A stretch of DNA of 64,000 bases from Thermosynechococcaceae cyanobacterium Okahandja (GCA_041530395.1 CP136945.1:1612001-1676000), one strand, 5' to 3'. Numbered from the stretch's first letter, positions 37,826-47,546 are shown. Numbers and translations are program-made. Notes: generated by a model not told the origin, from the letters alone.

Positions 37826-38344
37826 TTAGGTCACTGGCACGGCCAACCACGACATCAGGGTGGAACTGGTAATTTGGACTTCGGTATTCAGGTCGGGGAT
37901 GGGAATAAAGACCACGCCACCGCTACAGGACATCTCGCCGGTGGCCCGCCATGCCCCTGCGGTGTAAACCAATACCTGATCCACCGCTTGCCGCCGCCAA
38001 CTGCGCCACATATCACTGGCGGCACAATCGTATAACTGCAAGCCAGCGGGAATTTCAACCGCTCTAAAGGCCACCAGTTGGGATTTGTTTTCGGCTAAGT
38101 CCGGAAAAAACGAGGCGGCAATTAAGGCTTGGCGTAAGGGTTCCCATGCCTCACTGTAGCGCTTGACGATAATTTGCAGACCGCCTTCTTGCTGCTTGGC
38201 CGTAGCCATCACGCCCGCTTTGTTGTCCACCAGTTGCAGGGTACCAAAGGCAGACTCCACCCGATAGTTCGCATTCGATACAAGGCTGGTGGCTCCCTTG
38301 AGGGCATCGGCAATAAAGGCCGCAAAAAGTTCTGCATCATCCAT
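37826..38344 (-). CDS. Hypothetical protein
   Basis: 172 residues, no recognised family. It is soluble, with neither signal peptide nor membrane helix. Mixed alpha/beta composition with a central SEAWEPLRQALIAASFFPDL helix, then PAGLQLYDCAASDMWRSWRRQAVDQVLVY and a final strand-rich segment. It lies 76 nt upstream of the Ser/Thr kinase gene on the same strand, so it may be its partner or substrate, which is inference from position only. Confidence 0.55.
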   Translation of the reverse strand: MDDAELFAAFIADALKGATSLVSNANYRVESAFGTLQLVDNKAGVMATAKQQEGGLQIIVKRYSEAWEPLRQALIAASFFPDLAENKSQLVAFRAVEIPAGLQLYDCAASDMWRSWRRQAVDQVLVYTAGAWRATGEMSCSGGVVFIPIPDLNTEVQITSSTLMSWLAVPVT

Positions 38345-38520
38345 GGGGCTGTCCCTTACACCTCTAGCATTGAACAGATGCCTATCTAGTGATTAGTTTA
38401 CCTACTTTATCGGGTACGACACCGCTACAGCGGTCTTTAGGTGTGGGGAGCCGGTATTTTATTGTTTGCAAATTAAAATCTGGTGAGAAATTTCTTTTCT
38501 GAGGCGATCGCAAACCTCCG

Positions 38521-38526
38521 TATAAT
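38521..38526 (+). promoter_or_regulatory. -10 element of the psbO promoter
   Basis: TATAAT lies 103 nt before the psbO ATG, just after a HIP1 site at 38504-38511. No convincing -35 hexamer is seen at the expected distance. The interval 38345-38629 has no gene. Confidence 0.5.
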
Positions 38527-38629
38527 CATGGATTGAAAGGGAGTCGTAACACTGCCTTCACTGGACTCTTAACCGGGGGTATCTCCCAACTCTGACTGCT
38601 TTGAGATGCTTTGACTTCTGAGGTTAACC

Positions 38630-39448
38630 ATGAAATATCGCGTTTTAATGGCGACTCTACTGGCGGTATGCCTAGGAATACTGTCCTGGAGTACGCCGGC
38701 CATGGCTGCAAAACAGACTTTAACCTACGATGATATTGTCGGTACAGGCTTGGCCAACAAGTGTCCGACGCTGGACGACAGCGCCCGCGGTTCTTATCCC
38801 ATTGATCCTTCACAATCCTATCGGATCGCGCAATTGTGTCTGCAGCCCACCACCTTTTTGGTGAAAGAGGAGCCGAAAAATAAGCGGCAGGAAGCCGAGT
38901 TTGTGCCGACCAAGCTGGTGACCCGTGAAACCACGAGCCTCGATCAAATTCAAGGGGAACTGAAGGTCAACAGTGATGGTAGCCTCACGTTTGTGGAAGA
39001 GGATGGGATTGACTTCCAGCCCATTACGGTGCAGATGCCTGGGGGCGAGCGAATTCCGCTGCTGTTTACGGTGAAAAACCTTGTGGCGACAACTCAGCCG
39101 AATATCACCTCCATCAATACGTCAACGGATTTTAGCGGCGAGTTTAACGTGCCCTCTTACCGCACGGCCAACTTCCTTGACCCCAAGGGGCGTGGGTTAG
39201 CCTCAGGCTATGATTCGGCGGTGGCAATTCCGCAGGCTAAGGAGGAGGAGTTGGCGCGAGCCAATGTGAAACGCTTCTCCCTTACCAAGGGTGAACTTTC
39301 CCTGAATGTGGCTAAGGTGGATGGCCGCACGGGGGAAATTGCCGGTACCTTTGAGAGTGAGCAACTCTCGGATGATGATATGGGTGCCCACGAACCGCAC
39401 GAGGTAAAAATTCAAGGGGTCTTTTACGCTCGTATTGAACCCGCCTAG
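38630..39448 (+). CDS. psbO: Photosystem II manganese-stabilising protein PsbO
   Basis: Lumenal extrinsic subunit of photosystem II that stabilises the Mn4CaO5 cluster. The 272-residue precursor has a signal peptide ending TPAMA, and the mature chain starts AKQTLTYDDIVGTGLANKCP. The disulphide cysteines lie in NKCPTLDD and QLCLQPT. The family segments VPTKLVTRETTSLDQIQGEL, EEDGIDFQPITVQMPGGERI-type and FLDPKGRGLASGYDSAVA are present, and it ends VKIQGVFYARIEPA. The sequence is very close to the Thermosynechococcus elongatus protein as I remember it. Confidence 0.98.
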   Translation: MKYRVLMATLLAVCLGILSWSTPAMAAKQTLTYDDIVGTGLANKCPTLDDSARGSYPIDPSQSYRIAQLCLQPTTFLVKEEPKNKRQEAEFVPTKLVTRETTSLDQIQGELKVNSDGSLTFVEEDGIDFQPITVQMPGGERIPLLFTVKNLVATTQPNITSINTSTDFSGEFNVPSYRTANFLDPKGRGLASGYDSAVAIPQAKEEELARANVKRFSLTKGELSLNVAKVDGRTGEIAGTFESEQLSDDDMGAHEPHEVKIQGVFYARIEPA

Positions 39449-39459
39449 GATAACGGTTG

Positions 39460-41064
39460 ATGGCGGCTCTTTTAGAACTTCAGGATCTACGGGTCGCCTA
39501 CCCGGCAATAGGAACATCATCTGCTGCAAGCTTTGTGGTGGATGGTGTTTCTTTTAGGCTGGCGGCGGGCGAGCGACTCGGGTTGGTGGGGGAGTCGGGC
39601 TGTGGGAAGTCCACCTTGGGTAAGGCGATTTTGCACCTGTTACCTAAAGGGTCGTTGGTGGAGGGGGAGATCCTGCTGGCGGGGCAGTCCTTGAGCCGTT
39701 TAGGCCCTAGGGAGCTACGGCGGTTACGGGGGGAGCAGGTGGGGTTGGTGTTTCAGGATCCCATGACGCGCCTCAACCCGCTGATGAGTGTCTATGACCA
39801 CTGTGATGAACTGCTGCGCAGTCATTGGCCTCAGATGAGGGGGCGATCGCGCCGGCAGCGGATTGTTGAAACCCTAGAGACCGTAAAGATTCCGGCGAGT
39901 CGCCTGTACCAGTACCCCCATGAGTTTAGTGGTGGGATGCGGCAGCGGGTGGCGATCGCCTTGGCGTTACTATTGGATCCGCAACTGATTATTGCCGATG
40001 AACCAACCACGGCGCTGGATGTGACGGTGGCAGCGGACATTCTTGACGAGCTAAGCCGCCTGTGCCAAGAGCGCCAAATGGGTTTGCTGCTCATTTCCCA
40101 CGATCTGGCCATGATGGGGCGCTACTGCGATCGCCTAGCTGTCATGTACCAAGGTCGCATTGTGGAAATGGCTCAGGCCACCGACGTATTATCCGCTCCG
40201 CAGCATTCCTACACCCAATCTCTGCTGCAAGCGGCACAGCCCCACCCCTTAACGACCCCTGACCCCTTAAGGGAGGCGGCACCAGCTTTAGTAGAAGTAC
40301 AGCACCTACAACGCCACTACCGCCTAGGGGGGTGGCTCCAGCCTAAAACAATCATTCCGGCGGTTGATGGTGTGGATCTGTGTTTGCGCCGCGGCGAAAC
40401 CTTGGGTTTGGTGGGGGAGTCCGGCTGTGGCAAAAGTACCCTGTCGCGGTTGATTTTGCAGTTAATTCCGGCCACAGCGGGGGAAGTGGTCTTTTTGGGG
40501 CAAGCCCTTAGTCAGCTTTCCCCCCAAGATCTACGAGCAGCGCGTCGCAATTTTCAAATGGTGTTTCAAGACCCCCATGCGTGCCTAAATCCCAAAATGA
40601 CGGTGGGGGAAAACCTGCTGGAGCCACTCCTCATTCACCGTCTGTTTGAGGGGGCCGCCGCCGAGCAGCGGGTCCTCGAGATGTTAACCCAAGTCGAACT
40701 TACCCCCAGCCGCGACTATTATCACCGCTACCCCTATGCCCTTTCCGGCGGTCAGCGGCAACGGGTGGCGATCGCCCGCGCCCTGATTACCCAGCCCCAG
40801 TTTGTGGTGTGTGATGAGCCGGTGAGTATGCTGGATGCCCATATTCAGCGTCAAATTTTAACCCTCATGCAGCAACTGAAAGTACGCCTGCAACTTACCT
40901 ATCTATTTATTACCCATGACCTAGGGGTCGCGCGGGATTTTTGCGATCGCATTGCCGTCATGCACGCCGGTAAAATTGTTGAACTCGCTCCCACAGCCAC
41001 CCTATTTGCCCAGCCCCAACACCCCTACACCCAAAAATTGCTGGCCGCTGTCCCAACCCTCTGA
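39460..41064 (+). CDS. Double ATPase of a peptide/nickel-type ABC transporter (DppD-DppF fusion)
   Basis: Peripheral ATPase that powers import of oligopeptides or related solutes. Two complete ABC modules in one chain of 535 residues: the first has Walker A GESGCGKST, signature FSGGMRQRVAIAL and Walker B LIIADEPTTALD; the second, from about residue 275, has GESGCGKST, LSGGQRQRVAIARAL and FVVCDEPVSMLD. Each module ends in the family-specific peptide-type tail (PQHSYTQSLLQA and PQHPYTQKLLAA). Permeases and the binding protein are not nearby. The ATG lies 11 nt after psbO, but no functional link is expected. Confidence 0.92.
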   Translation: MAALLELQDLRVAYPAIGTSSAASFVVDGVSFRLAAGERLGLVGESGCGKSTLGKAILHLLPKGSLVEGEILLAGQSLSRLGPRELRRLRGEQVGLVFQDPMTRLNPLMSVYDHCDELLRSHWPQMRGRSRRQRIVETLETVKIPASRLYQYPHEFSGGMRQRVAIALALLLDPQLIIADEPTTALDVTVAADILDELSRLCQERQMGLLLISHDLAMMGRYCDRLAVMYQGRIVEMAQATDVLSAPQHSYTQSLLQAAQPHPLTTPDPLREAAPALVEVQHLQRHYRLGGWLQPKTIIPAVDGVDLCLRRGETLGLVGESGCGKSTLSRLILQLIPATAGEVVFLGQALSQLSPQDLRAARRNFQMVFQDPHACLNPKMTVGENLLEPLLIHRLFEGAAAEQRVLEMLTQVELTPSRDYYHRYPYALSGGQRQRVAIARALITQPQFVVCDEPVSMLDAHIQRQILTLMQQLKVRLQLTYLFITHDLGVARDFCDRIAVMHAGKIVELAPTATLFAQPQHPYTQKLLAAVPTL

Positions 41065-41076
41065 AGCCCAAGAGGA

Positions 41077-43287
41077 TCAGCTATACAGGGTAAACAGAGA
41101 GCGAAAATCCAGCAGTCGACCTACCATGGCCCAGAAGGCATCTAGTCCGTGGGGAGCCTTGGGTTTGTGCCACCAAGTTAACCCACCGTAAAGTAACTGG
41201 ATCAGGCGGCGACTGGCCTCATCCTCCACCTCTAAAAACCGCAAGTAGAGGCAGCTTCGTTCGTCTTCTTGCCGCATCCGCACAATCGCGGCCTTCACAC
41301 TAAAGTCCTGCTCTAAAAACGTCAGCGTGCCCACGGTGTCTTGGGCTGAGATCTGCCGTCCTGCCGTGAGTAATAAAGCCGCCCCCGTTTCTGAGACATC
41401 ACGGGTATAGCCCCAAAAGGTTTGCCGCCCCAGTTGTAGCCGACACACCGTACAGATGGGAAAGCGATCGCTCTGGCGACGGGTCGGCTGATCAATGGCC
41501 GCCAGCACCCCAATCAGCGCAATAAAGGCGTTGTAAATGGTCCAGGCCAGCATCACCTCGAGGCCCGCCCGCTCGTACTCCATCGGCGGCCACACGCCAA
41601 ACCAGTAACCACCGTAGCGGATAAAAATCCCCAAGGCAGAGGCTAGAACCAGCAGCAACAGCGGCCATGTAAAGGTTAAATTCAGAGACTTACGATTGGA
41701 GAGCGTGCCCTTGTTGGTGACCAAGCTGCCAATTTTGCCAAAGGGGTTCCGCAGAATTTTAATGAGTTGCACCATGGCGGGAAAGGCAAACATGGCCTCA
41801 TAGACTTCCCCCCACAGGGAGAAGTAACGCCCTTCGGTGGCCCAGCTAAAGGTGGCGAGGGTTAACAGCGTATAGGGAAGCGCAAAGTAAAAGTATTCCC
41901 AAACGCCAGCAACCGTCAGGGAGATGCCCGTCATCAAACTCAGAAAAGGCCCCACCAAAAAGCAGGCGCGGATAAAGGGGTTAATGTTGTGCAGCAGCAG
42001 CGAGAGGTGGCAACTCCGCTGAAACCATGAGAGTTTTGACCAAATGGGCAAATCATCCCCACAGAAGTAAATCTGCATGTTGCCTTGCAGCCAGCGCAGC
42101 CGCTGCTCGAGGTGATCGCGGAAGTTGCGGGGAGACTCCCCCATGCTGAGAATTTCGTTCAAATAAATGAGGCGGTATCCGGCAATCTGCATCTTGGTGC
42201 CGGTTTGGAAATCCTCCACAACACAGCGGGTATAGTAGCCGCCCACCGCTTCTAGATCTCGCCGCCGCACCACGTAGGAGGTGCCACAGCAGATGATGGC
42301 GTTGCCAAAGTCGCGCCCGGGCTGAATAAAACCAAAAAAGTATTCCATATCCCCAGGCATCATGAACTCGATGCCAAGGTTTTGGGCGTGGTAATCTGGG
42401 TTAAAAAAGTGCTGCGGCGTTTGCACCATGGCAATGTTGTCGTTTTGAAAAAAGCCCACCGTGCGGCGCAAGAAATTCTGAAACGGCAGGAAATCGGCAT
42501 CAAAGACGGTAATCAGTTCGCCCCTTGTCTGCTGTAGGGCATGGTTGAGGTTGCCCGCTTTGCGGTGTTCGTTGGTGGGGCGGGTGATGTACTTCACCCC
42601 GAGGCGATCGCACAGTTCCGCCACTTCGGGACGACGGCCATCATCGAGAACGTAAATGGTTTTATTGCTGTAGTCCATCGACTGACAGGCAACAATGGTG
42701 CGTCGCAAGATGTAGGGCGGTTCGTTATAGGTGGGAATAAAGACATCAACACTGGGGCAGTACTGCCGCGATTGCACCGCCTCCTGATACTGATTGGCTT
42801 CTTGGCTGCGCTGGCGATCAGTGAGCCATGCGGTTTGGTAAAAGTAGAGCAGATAGGTGATAAAGTACAGTACCTCTAACCCGTAAAAGCTGATGCTGGC
42901 AACGGCGCTCAGCCAATGGGCGGTGTTGAGGGTCACAAGGCCCCGCCACAACAGGTAGCGAACGCCAAAGAGCACGACAACAAAGCGCACCACCAAACGG
43001 GTGATGTTATTGCTGGGAATGATATTGAGGGCGATCGCCACCAAGGCGGCCAGTACCAGTGGCCACCATTGACTGAGATCATCTCTGGGCAATTGCAGCA
43101 GGGGCGGCAGTGGGCGCAACTCATCGGGATTGACCAGATCAATCGGGAAGAGGGTGGGCCGCCAGACCGTTGCCAACAGCACCACCAGCAGGGTTAGCAG
43201 GCTCAATACAAAAAAGCCCCACACCCACGGGGAAACGAGTTGGGGGGGCGCAGCCGGTTTCGACGGCGGTTCGCGAGTCATGCTCAA
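41077..43287 (-). CDS. bcsA: Cellulose synthase catalytic subunit with PilZ domain
   Basis: Inner-membrane glycosyltransferase that polymerises UDP-glucose into cellulose and extrudes it. The 736-residue protein has N-terminal helices, the GT2 domain (VDVFIPTYNEPPYILRRTIV, the second Asp in VLDDGRR, the DAD motif in VFDADFLPF, TED-like VVEDFQTG and the QxxRW motif QRLRW), further helices, and a C-terminal PilZ domain with the c-di-GMP-binding RxxxR (RQSDR) and DxSxxG (DVSETG) motifs. In thermophilic Thermosynechococcus a related gene (tll0007) drives cold-induced cell aggregation. No bcsB or bcsC gene is linked. Confidence 0.92.
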   Translation of the reverse strand: MSMTREPPSKPAAPPQLVSPWVWGFFVLSLLTLLVVLLATVWRPTLFPIDLVNPDELRPLPPLLQLPRDDLSQWWPLVLAALVAIALNIIPSNNITRLVVRFVVVLFGVRYLLWRGLVTLNTAHWLSAVASISFYGLEVLYFITYLLYFYQTAWLTDRQRSQEANQYQEAVQSRQYCPSVDVFIPTYNEPPYILRRTIVACQSMDYSNKTIYVLDDGRRPEVAELCDRLGVKYITRPTNEHRKAGNLNHALQQTRGELITVFDADFLPFQNFLRRTVGFFQNDNIAMVQTPQHFFNPDYHAQNLGIEFMMPGDMEYFFGFIQPGRDFGNAIICCGTSYVVRRRDLEAVGGYYTRCVVEDFQTGTKMQIAGYRLIYLNEILSMGESPRNFRDHLEQRLRWLQGNMQIYFCGDDLPIWSKLSWFQRSCHLSLLLHNINPFIRACFLVGPFLSLMTGISLTVAGVWEYFYFALPYTLLTLATFSWATEGRYFSLWGEVYEAMFAFPAMVQLIKILRNPFGKIGSLVTNKGTLSNRKSLNLTFTWPLLLLVLASALGIFIRYGGYWFGVWPPMEYERAGLEVMLAWTIYNAFIALIGVLAAIDQPTRRQSDRFPICTVCRLQLGRQTFWGYTRDVSETGAALLLTAGRQISAQDTVGTLTFLEQDFSVKAAIVRMRQEDERSCLYLRFLEVEDEASRRLIQLLYGGLTWWHKPKAPHGLDAFWAMVGRLLDFRSLFTLYS

Positions 43288-43301
43288 TCCTGGGAATGAA
43301 C

Positions 43302-44381
43302 CTAGGCCACCGTCGGCATGTGTAAGCGGGCAAAAATCATCCGACCAGCGGAGGTTTGTAGGGCACTGGTGACCACCACCGACAATTGATCGCCAATGTG
43401 GTCAACCCCTTCTTCCACCACCACCATCGTGCCGTCTTCGAGGTAGCCAATCCCCTGAGCGGGTTCTTTCCCTTCCTTGAGGATCTTGAGTTCGAGGGTG
43501 TCCCCCGGCAAATAGATGGGACGCAGGGCCTGGGCCAGTTCGTTAACGTTAAATACATCCACCTTTTGGAAGCGCGCCACCTTGTTCAGGTTAAAGTCAT
43601 TGGTGACGAGGGTGCCATGGATTTCTTGGCACAGCCGTACAAGCTTGGCATCTACTGTGGTTAAGTCGGGGTAATCTGCCGAGTGAATCACGATGCGATC
43701 GCCCAAATGGGCTTGAAGGCGATTGAGGACATCGAGGCCCCGGCGACCGCGACTGCGTTTTTGATCGTTGGCAGCATCGGCAATGAGTTGCAGTTCTTGG
43801 AGCACAAATTGGGGCACAATAATTTGCCCTTCTAAGACCCCGAGGTTCAGCAGCGCCTCAATACGGCCATCAATAATGCAACTGGTATCTAAAACCTTGG
43901 CACGGGCAGGTTTGAGCATTCCCTCCGCCAAGAGGCTACTTTCTACGGAGTTGGGGTTAATCAGCCGCAGCAGGGCGCGACCATGGCTATCGGCCAGCGT
44001 GGTCCCCGAGTAGGCAAAGACAACACTGGTGAGCACCGCCACTAAGGGCTTAATAAAGGAAAAATCCTTGGGAATCGGCAACAGAAAGATAGGCGCAAGC
44101 ATCAGGTTGGCCAAGAGCAACCCCACCACTAACCCCACTGCCCGTGAGAGTAGGGTTTCAGCAGGCAGTTGCCGAATGCTGCGCTCTAACCGATGGTAAA
44201 GGGTTTGCAACAGCAGGCCAAGGGCGATACCCACTAACCCACCAAACCCCGCCGTGACCCACTGCAAGCCGCGGACGTTTGCCACTTGATCAAGAACCGC
44301 CGCTGGCAGTAAGTCAACGCTATTAAAGCCAACGGCAATCCCCATCACTAAGATAATGAGGAGTAAAACTGTATCGAGCAT
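43302..44381 (-). CDS. Membrane-anchored PIN-TRAM domain protein
   Basis: The 359-residue protein resembles YacL of Bacillus. Four hydrophobic helices occupy residues 1-135, a PIN nuclease-fold domain follows (VLDTSCIIDGRIEALL, IIVPQFVLQELQLIADA, TVDAKLVRLCQEIHGTLVTNDFNL, carrying the acidic catalytic residues), then a TRAM RNA-binding domain (from about 290: LKILKEGKEPAQGIGYLEDGTMVVVEEG). The role is probably RNA cleavage or sensing at the membrane. It lies 14 nt upstream of the cellulose synthase gene on the same strand and may share its transcript. Confidence 0.9.
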   Translation of the reverse strand: MLDTVLLLIILVMGIAVGFNSVDLLPAAVLDQVANVRGLQWVTAGFGGLVGIALGLLLQTLYHRLERSIRQLPAETLLSRAVGLVVGLLLANLMLAPIFLLPIPKDFSFIKPLVAVLTSVVFAYSGTTLADSHGRALLRLINPNSVESSLLAEGMLKPARAKVLDTSCIIDGRIEALLNLGVLEGQIIVPQFVLQELQLIADAANDQKRSRGRRGLDVLNRLQAHLGDRIVIHSADYPDLTTVDAKLVRLCQEIHGTLVTNDFNLNKVARFQKVDVFNVNELAQALRPIYLPGDTLELKILKEGKEPAQGIGYLEDGTMVVVEEGVDHIGDQLSVVVTSALQTSAGRMIFARLHMPTVA

Positions 44382-44428
44382 TGGTTTGCTCCTGCGGTGC
44401 TGGATGTTCCGTAAGCCGTTATTTTGGA

Positions 44429-45388
44429 TTATACTTCTTTCCCTTTAGAGACGGTGGTCGCGGCGGCATCTGCCTCTAGCTGCCGACTAATGCGGGTACC
44501 TGCCCGCAGGCCAGCCGCCTCTGCCTGTGGCCCAAGGGTTACCCGCGCCACGATGCCCCCCAAGGTAGCCCAGAGGGTTTCCCCCACAAAGGAGCGACTG
44601 GTTTTTAACCACCACTCTAAAAGCAGATCCACAGAGGGGGGGCTAGGCGGGGTAGGTTCAGCCATCTGCCGGGCAAGGTCTTCCCCCACTTGGGAGCCAA
44701 TCATGCTGCCCACCACTCGACCCACGGTTTCGCCCACCGGCCCCATCACCACCTGACCCGCCAGTCCGCCAGCAATTTCGCCAGCGGCCTCACCAATTTT
44801 ATCGCCGGAACGCACTTCTAGGGCTTGGGTGACCTGCTGCGGCACCTGCTCAAGGGAGGTAAACTGCAATTGACTAATCTGTTCTGTGGCACTCATCCCT
44901 AGGCGCGCCCCAATCACGCCGCCAACAAATGTGCCCACTTGCACCCCCATGACGGCTCCGGCAGGCCCCATAAATAAGCCACCCGCTGTGGCTCCGACCA
45001 TGCCCCCCAGCACATCGCCAACGTAGCCCCCCACCACAAAGCCCCCCATGGCAGTGGCCTTATGCCCCACCTCTTCCGGCTCGAGGGCAAAGGCGCGGGT
45101 CAGGTTTTGCAGCCCCTTGTTGCCTTGGCCGATAATTTGGACATCCCCCCACAGTTGAAGGGCCGCCAACAGTTGTAAAGGGGTGATCTGCTCCAGGCGG
45201 TATTCAATGGTGATGGAGGCAGCCAAGGGATTGCAGCGCACCCCCGTCACCCCCTCTAAGGTGTGTAGGTAGGCCACTAAGGAGTTGCGAAAGCCCTGAT
45301 CGGTTTTTAGCTCTTGAAGGCGCAGGCGGAGGCGATCGCCCGTGAGGTGCATCACTTCGGCAATCGGGGCAGTGTCAGCGGCAGCCAT
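44429..45388 (-). CDS. Glycine-zipper protein with an HMA-like N-terminal domain
   Basis: 319 residues; no named family recognised. Residues about 10-85 (HLTGDRLRLRLQEL, LHTLEGVTGVRCNPLAASITIEY) look like a ferredoxin-fold HMA-type domain without the metal-binding CxxC. Two glycine-rich hydrophobic stretches follow (about 115-165 and 200-245: GGFVVGGYVGDVLGGMVGATAGG, split by polar segments), forming glycine zippers typical of membrane-inserting proteins. It lies 48 nt upstream of the PIN-TRAM gene on the same strand. Function unknown, probably membrane-associated. Confidence 0.6.
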   Translation of the reverse strand: MAAADTAPIAEVMHLTGDRLRLRLQELKTDQGFRNSLVAYLHTLEGVTGVRCNPLAASITIEYRLEQITPLQLLAALQLWGDVQIIGQGNKGLQNLTRAFALEPEEVGHKATAMGGFVVGGYVGDVLGGMVGATAGGLFMGPAGAVMGVQVGTFVGGVIGARLGMSATEQISQLQFTSLEQVPQQVTQALEVRSGDKIGEAAGEIAGGLAGQVVMGPVGETVGRVVGSMIGSQVGEDLARQMAEPTPPSPPSVDLLLEWWLKTSRSFVGETLWATLGGIVARVTLGPQAEAAGLRAGTRISRQLEADAAATTVSKGKEV

Positions 45389-45487
45389 TAGAATTCCTTA
45401 CAGCAGGCTCTACCGTTGTTCTAGCATGTAAAGGGGTGGGGAATTCTGTCAAAATGTAAAGATGACGGTGTTGAGGTTAGACGCACC

Positions 45488-46510
45488 ATGTCGGTCACGG
45501 TCAAGGTTGAGCATCTCAAAAAGTCCTACGGTGCAGTGACAGCGGTTGAGGATGTGTCCTTTACCGTTACGGCGGCAGAAATTTTTGGCCTACTGGGTCC
45601 CAACGGCTCCGGTAAAACCACGACCCTGCGCTGTTTGTGTACCCTCTCACAGCCAGATGCCGGTGTGCTGGAGGTCTGTGGCCTGTCGGTGAGCCATCAG
45701 CCCCACTTAGTTCGCCAAAAACTAGGGTATGTGGCACAGGAGGTGGCACTCGATAAAATTCTCACCGGTCAGGAGTTTTTAGAGTTACAGGCGGCGCTGT
45801 ACCATATTCCCCGCTCGCTGATTCCCCAGCGGATTGAGGCGGTACTGGATCGCCTTGACCTGCGGCAGTGGCGCGATCGCAAGTGTGGCACCTACTCGGG
45901 GGGCATTCGCAAGCGTTTTGATCTGGCGGCAGGTTTATTGCACCAACCCCAAGTTTTGGTTTTAGATGAACCGACGGTCGGCCTCGATATTGAAAGTCGC
46001 CAAGTGATTTGGGAGGTGCTGCGGGATCTGAAGGCGCAGGGGCTGACCATTATCCTCACGAGCCATTACCTAGAGGAAGTCGATCTTCTGAGCGATCGCC
46101 TAGCCATTCTTGATAAGGGGCGCGTCATTGCTAGCGGCACGCCAGCGGAACTAAAGGCCAACATCGGGGGCGATCGCATTACGGTGCGGGTGCGGGAATT
46201 TACCCCCTACAGCGAAGCCCAAGCGGCGCAAGACCGACTCACCCAACTGGCCTGCGTCAAATCGGTACTCATTAATCGCAACCAAGGCAACTCCCTCAAT
46301 TTGGTGGTCACCAATGCAGAGCTGGCTCTGAGGGACATTCAGACGGCATTTGCCGAAGCTGGGCTCTCCCTGTTTAGCTTGGCGCAGTCTCGCCCCAGTT
46401 TAGATGATGTGTATCTGGCGGCAACGGGGCAAACACTCCTCGATGCAGATTTGGCGGCCACTGCCCAGCGGGACAGCAAACAACTGAAGAAGGAGGCGAT
46501 GCAGCGCTAG
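45488..46510 (+). CDS. ABC exporter ATPase, DrrA/CcmA type
   Basis: ATP-binding subunit of an ABC-2 type exporter, 340 residues. Walker A GPNGSGKTT, signature YSGGIRKRFDLAAGL, Walker B VLVLDEPTVGLDIES and the switch His in LTSHYLEEVD are present, followed by the DrrA-type C-terminal domain (about 235-315). No ABC-2 permease gene is adjacent on this strand; the gene converges with a minus-strand gene, sharing stop codons at 46507-46510. Substrate unknown. Confidence 0.88.
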   Translation: MSVTVKVEHLKKSYGAVTAVEDVSFTVTAAEIFGLLGPNGSGKTTTLRCLCTLSQPDAGVLEVCGLSVSHQPHLVRQKLGYVAQEVALDKILTGQEFLELQAALYHIPRSLIPQRIEAVLDRLDLRQWRDRKCGTYSGGIRKRFDLAAGLLHQPQVLVLDEPTVGLDIESRQVIWEVLRDLKAQGLTIILTSHYLEEVDLLSDRLAILDKGRVIASGTPAELKANIGGDRITVRVREFTPYSEAQAAQDRLTQLACVKSVLINRNQGNSLNLVVTNAELALRDIQTAFAEAGLSLFSLAQSRPSLDDVYLAATGQTLLDADLAATAQRDSKQLKKEAMQR

Positions 46511-46821
46511 TGATGGCTATCCCAGCCACCGTTGGCCAGTTCATCGTCGTAGTCATCGTAATCCTCTTCACCATCAAAGGCATCGAGTTCCTCAAGGACG
46601 GGATTGAGCAGAACCGCCATTTCCGCCTCGTGATGGGTCAGCCATTGCCCTTGGGTGCGCAGCCAGCGGGGCGCATTTAGATAGCGGGCAAAGTACCAAG
46701 GCGGTGCGGTTGGCTGGGTAATTTCTGCTTGGACGCGCACGCTTTCGCCGGGATAGTAGGCATCCTCGGGTTCAATGTCGAGCCAAACTTTTTGGCCAAT
46801 AATCTCTTGGGGAAGCATCAT
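46507..46821 (-). CDS. Hypothetical acidic protein, 104 residues
   Basis: No named family. The start MMLPQEIIGQKVWLDIEPED is followed by a small beta-domain (YPGESVRVQAEITQPTAPPWY) and an acidic C-terminal tail (EELDAFDGEEDYDDYDDELA). The longest open frame begins at 46962 inside ruvA; the adjacent ATG codons at 46821 and 46818 are the plausible starts. It lies downstream of ruvA on the same strand. Confidence 0.6.
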   Translation of the reverse strand: MMLPQEIIGQKVWLDIEPEDAYYPGESVRVQAEITQPTAPPWYFARYLNAPRWLRTQGQWLTHHEAEMAVLLNPVLEELDAFDGEEDYDDYDDELANGGWDSHH

Positions 46822-46919
46822 AATGGGTGATTCCTTGAGGAACCTCGCGTTACCTTTATTGTATAAGTTGTGTCTATGTTGTAGCGAATCTCCGGCAGGT
46901 TCGCCACCCCTGTGGTCGG

Positions 46920-47546
46920 TTATGGTTGCTGGCTCAGCCAGGCAATCGCCTCCCGTAACCATGCTTCGGGATCGTTACTCTGGGCGAGGGTGGGGGTTTG
47001 ACCAACCGCAGCCAGCGCCGCTGCAATTTCGCGATCGCTATAGCCCAAGGCGAATAGGGTTAATTCCAACTCTTCCCGCAGCGTGGCGTTCGGTACTCCG
47101 GCAGCCGGTACGTTCGTGTCCTGTCGCCATGCCGCTAGGGAGGCTTTTAGTTCAAGGGCGATCCGTTCTGCCGTTTTTTGACCCACCCCGGGGGTGCGAC
47201 TCAGCCGCCGTGTGTTGCCACTAACAATGGCTTGAACCAACTCCGGCAGGGGGAGTGTATCCAGCAGCGCCAGTGCCAGTTGCGGCCCCACCCCATTCAC
47301 CCGAATTAAGCGTAAGAACAAATCCCGCTCTGCGGCACTGCCAAAACCGTAGAGGGTCATCTGATCATCGCGTAAAACAAGATGGGTAAAAATTTGCACC
47401 ACCTCGGCACTGGGGGGATAAGCCTTGAGCAGGGCAGTGGTCACACTGAGGCGATAGCCAATCCCGTGAACGTCGAGGACTAAAAAGGATCGGTTAGGCG
47501 CATCCCGCTGCTGGGCAACAACGCATCCTCTCAGGTAGTCAAACAC
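46920..47546 (-). CDS. ruvA: Holliday junction branch migration protein RuvA
   Basis: Binds four-way DNA junctions as a tetramer and loads the RuvB motor. Starts [13 protein letters not shown] (GTG start at 47546, matching the conserved M-x-YLRG), with the OB-fold domain about 1-65, tandem helix-hairpin-helix motifs ([18 protein letters not shown] and [20 protein letters not shown]) and the C-terminal RuvB-binding domain (from about 155, [17 protein letters not shown]). A TTG at 47579 is an alternative start. Only 35 nt separate it from the helicase gene, so it is probably the last but one gene of the chemosensory operon 2 transcript. ruvB and ruvC are not here. Confidence 0.94.
   Translation of the reverse strand: MFDYLRGCVVAQQRDAPNRSFLVLDVHGIGYRLSVTTALLKAYPPSAEVVQIFTHLVLRDDQMTLYGFGSAAERDLFLRLIRVNGVGPQLALALLDTLPLPELVQAIVSGNTRRLSRTPGVGQKTAERIALELKASLAAWRQDTNVPAAGVPNATLREELELTLFALGYSDREIAAALAAVGQTPTLAQSNDPEAWLREAIAWLSQQP

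Noticed and set aside
46822-46962. Upstream extension of the 104-residue acidic protein into ruvA
   Set aside because: The added residues lie within ruvA in another frame and do not resemble a domain; ATG codons at 46821 and 46818 fit better.
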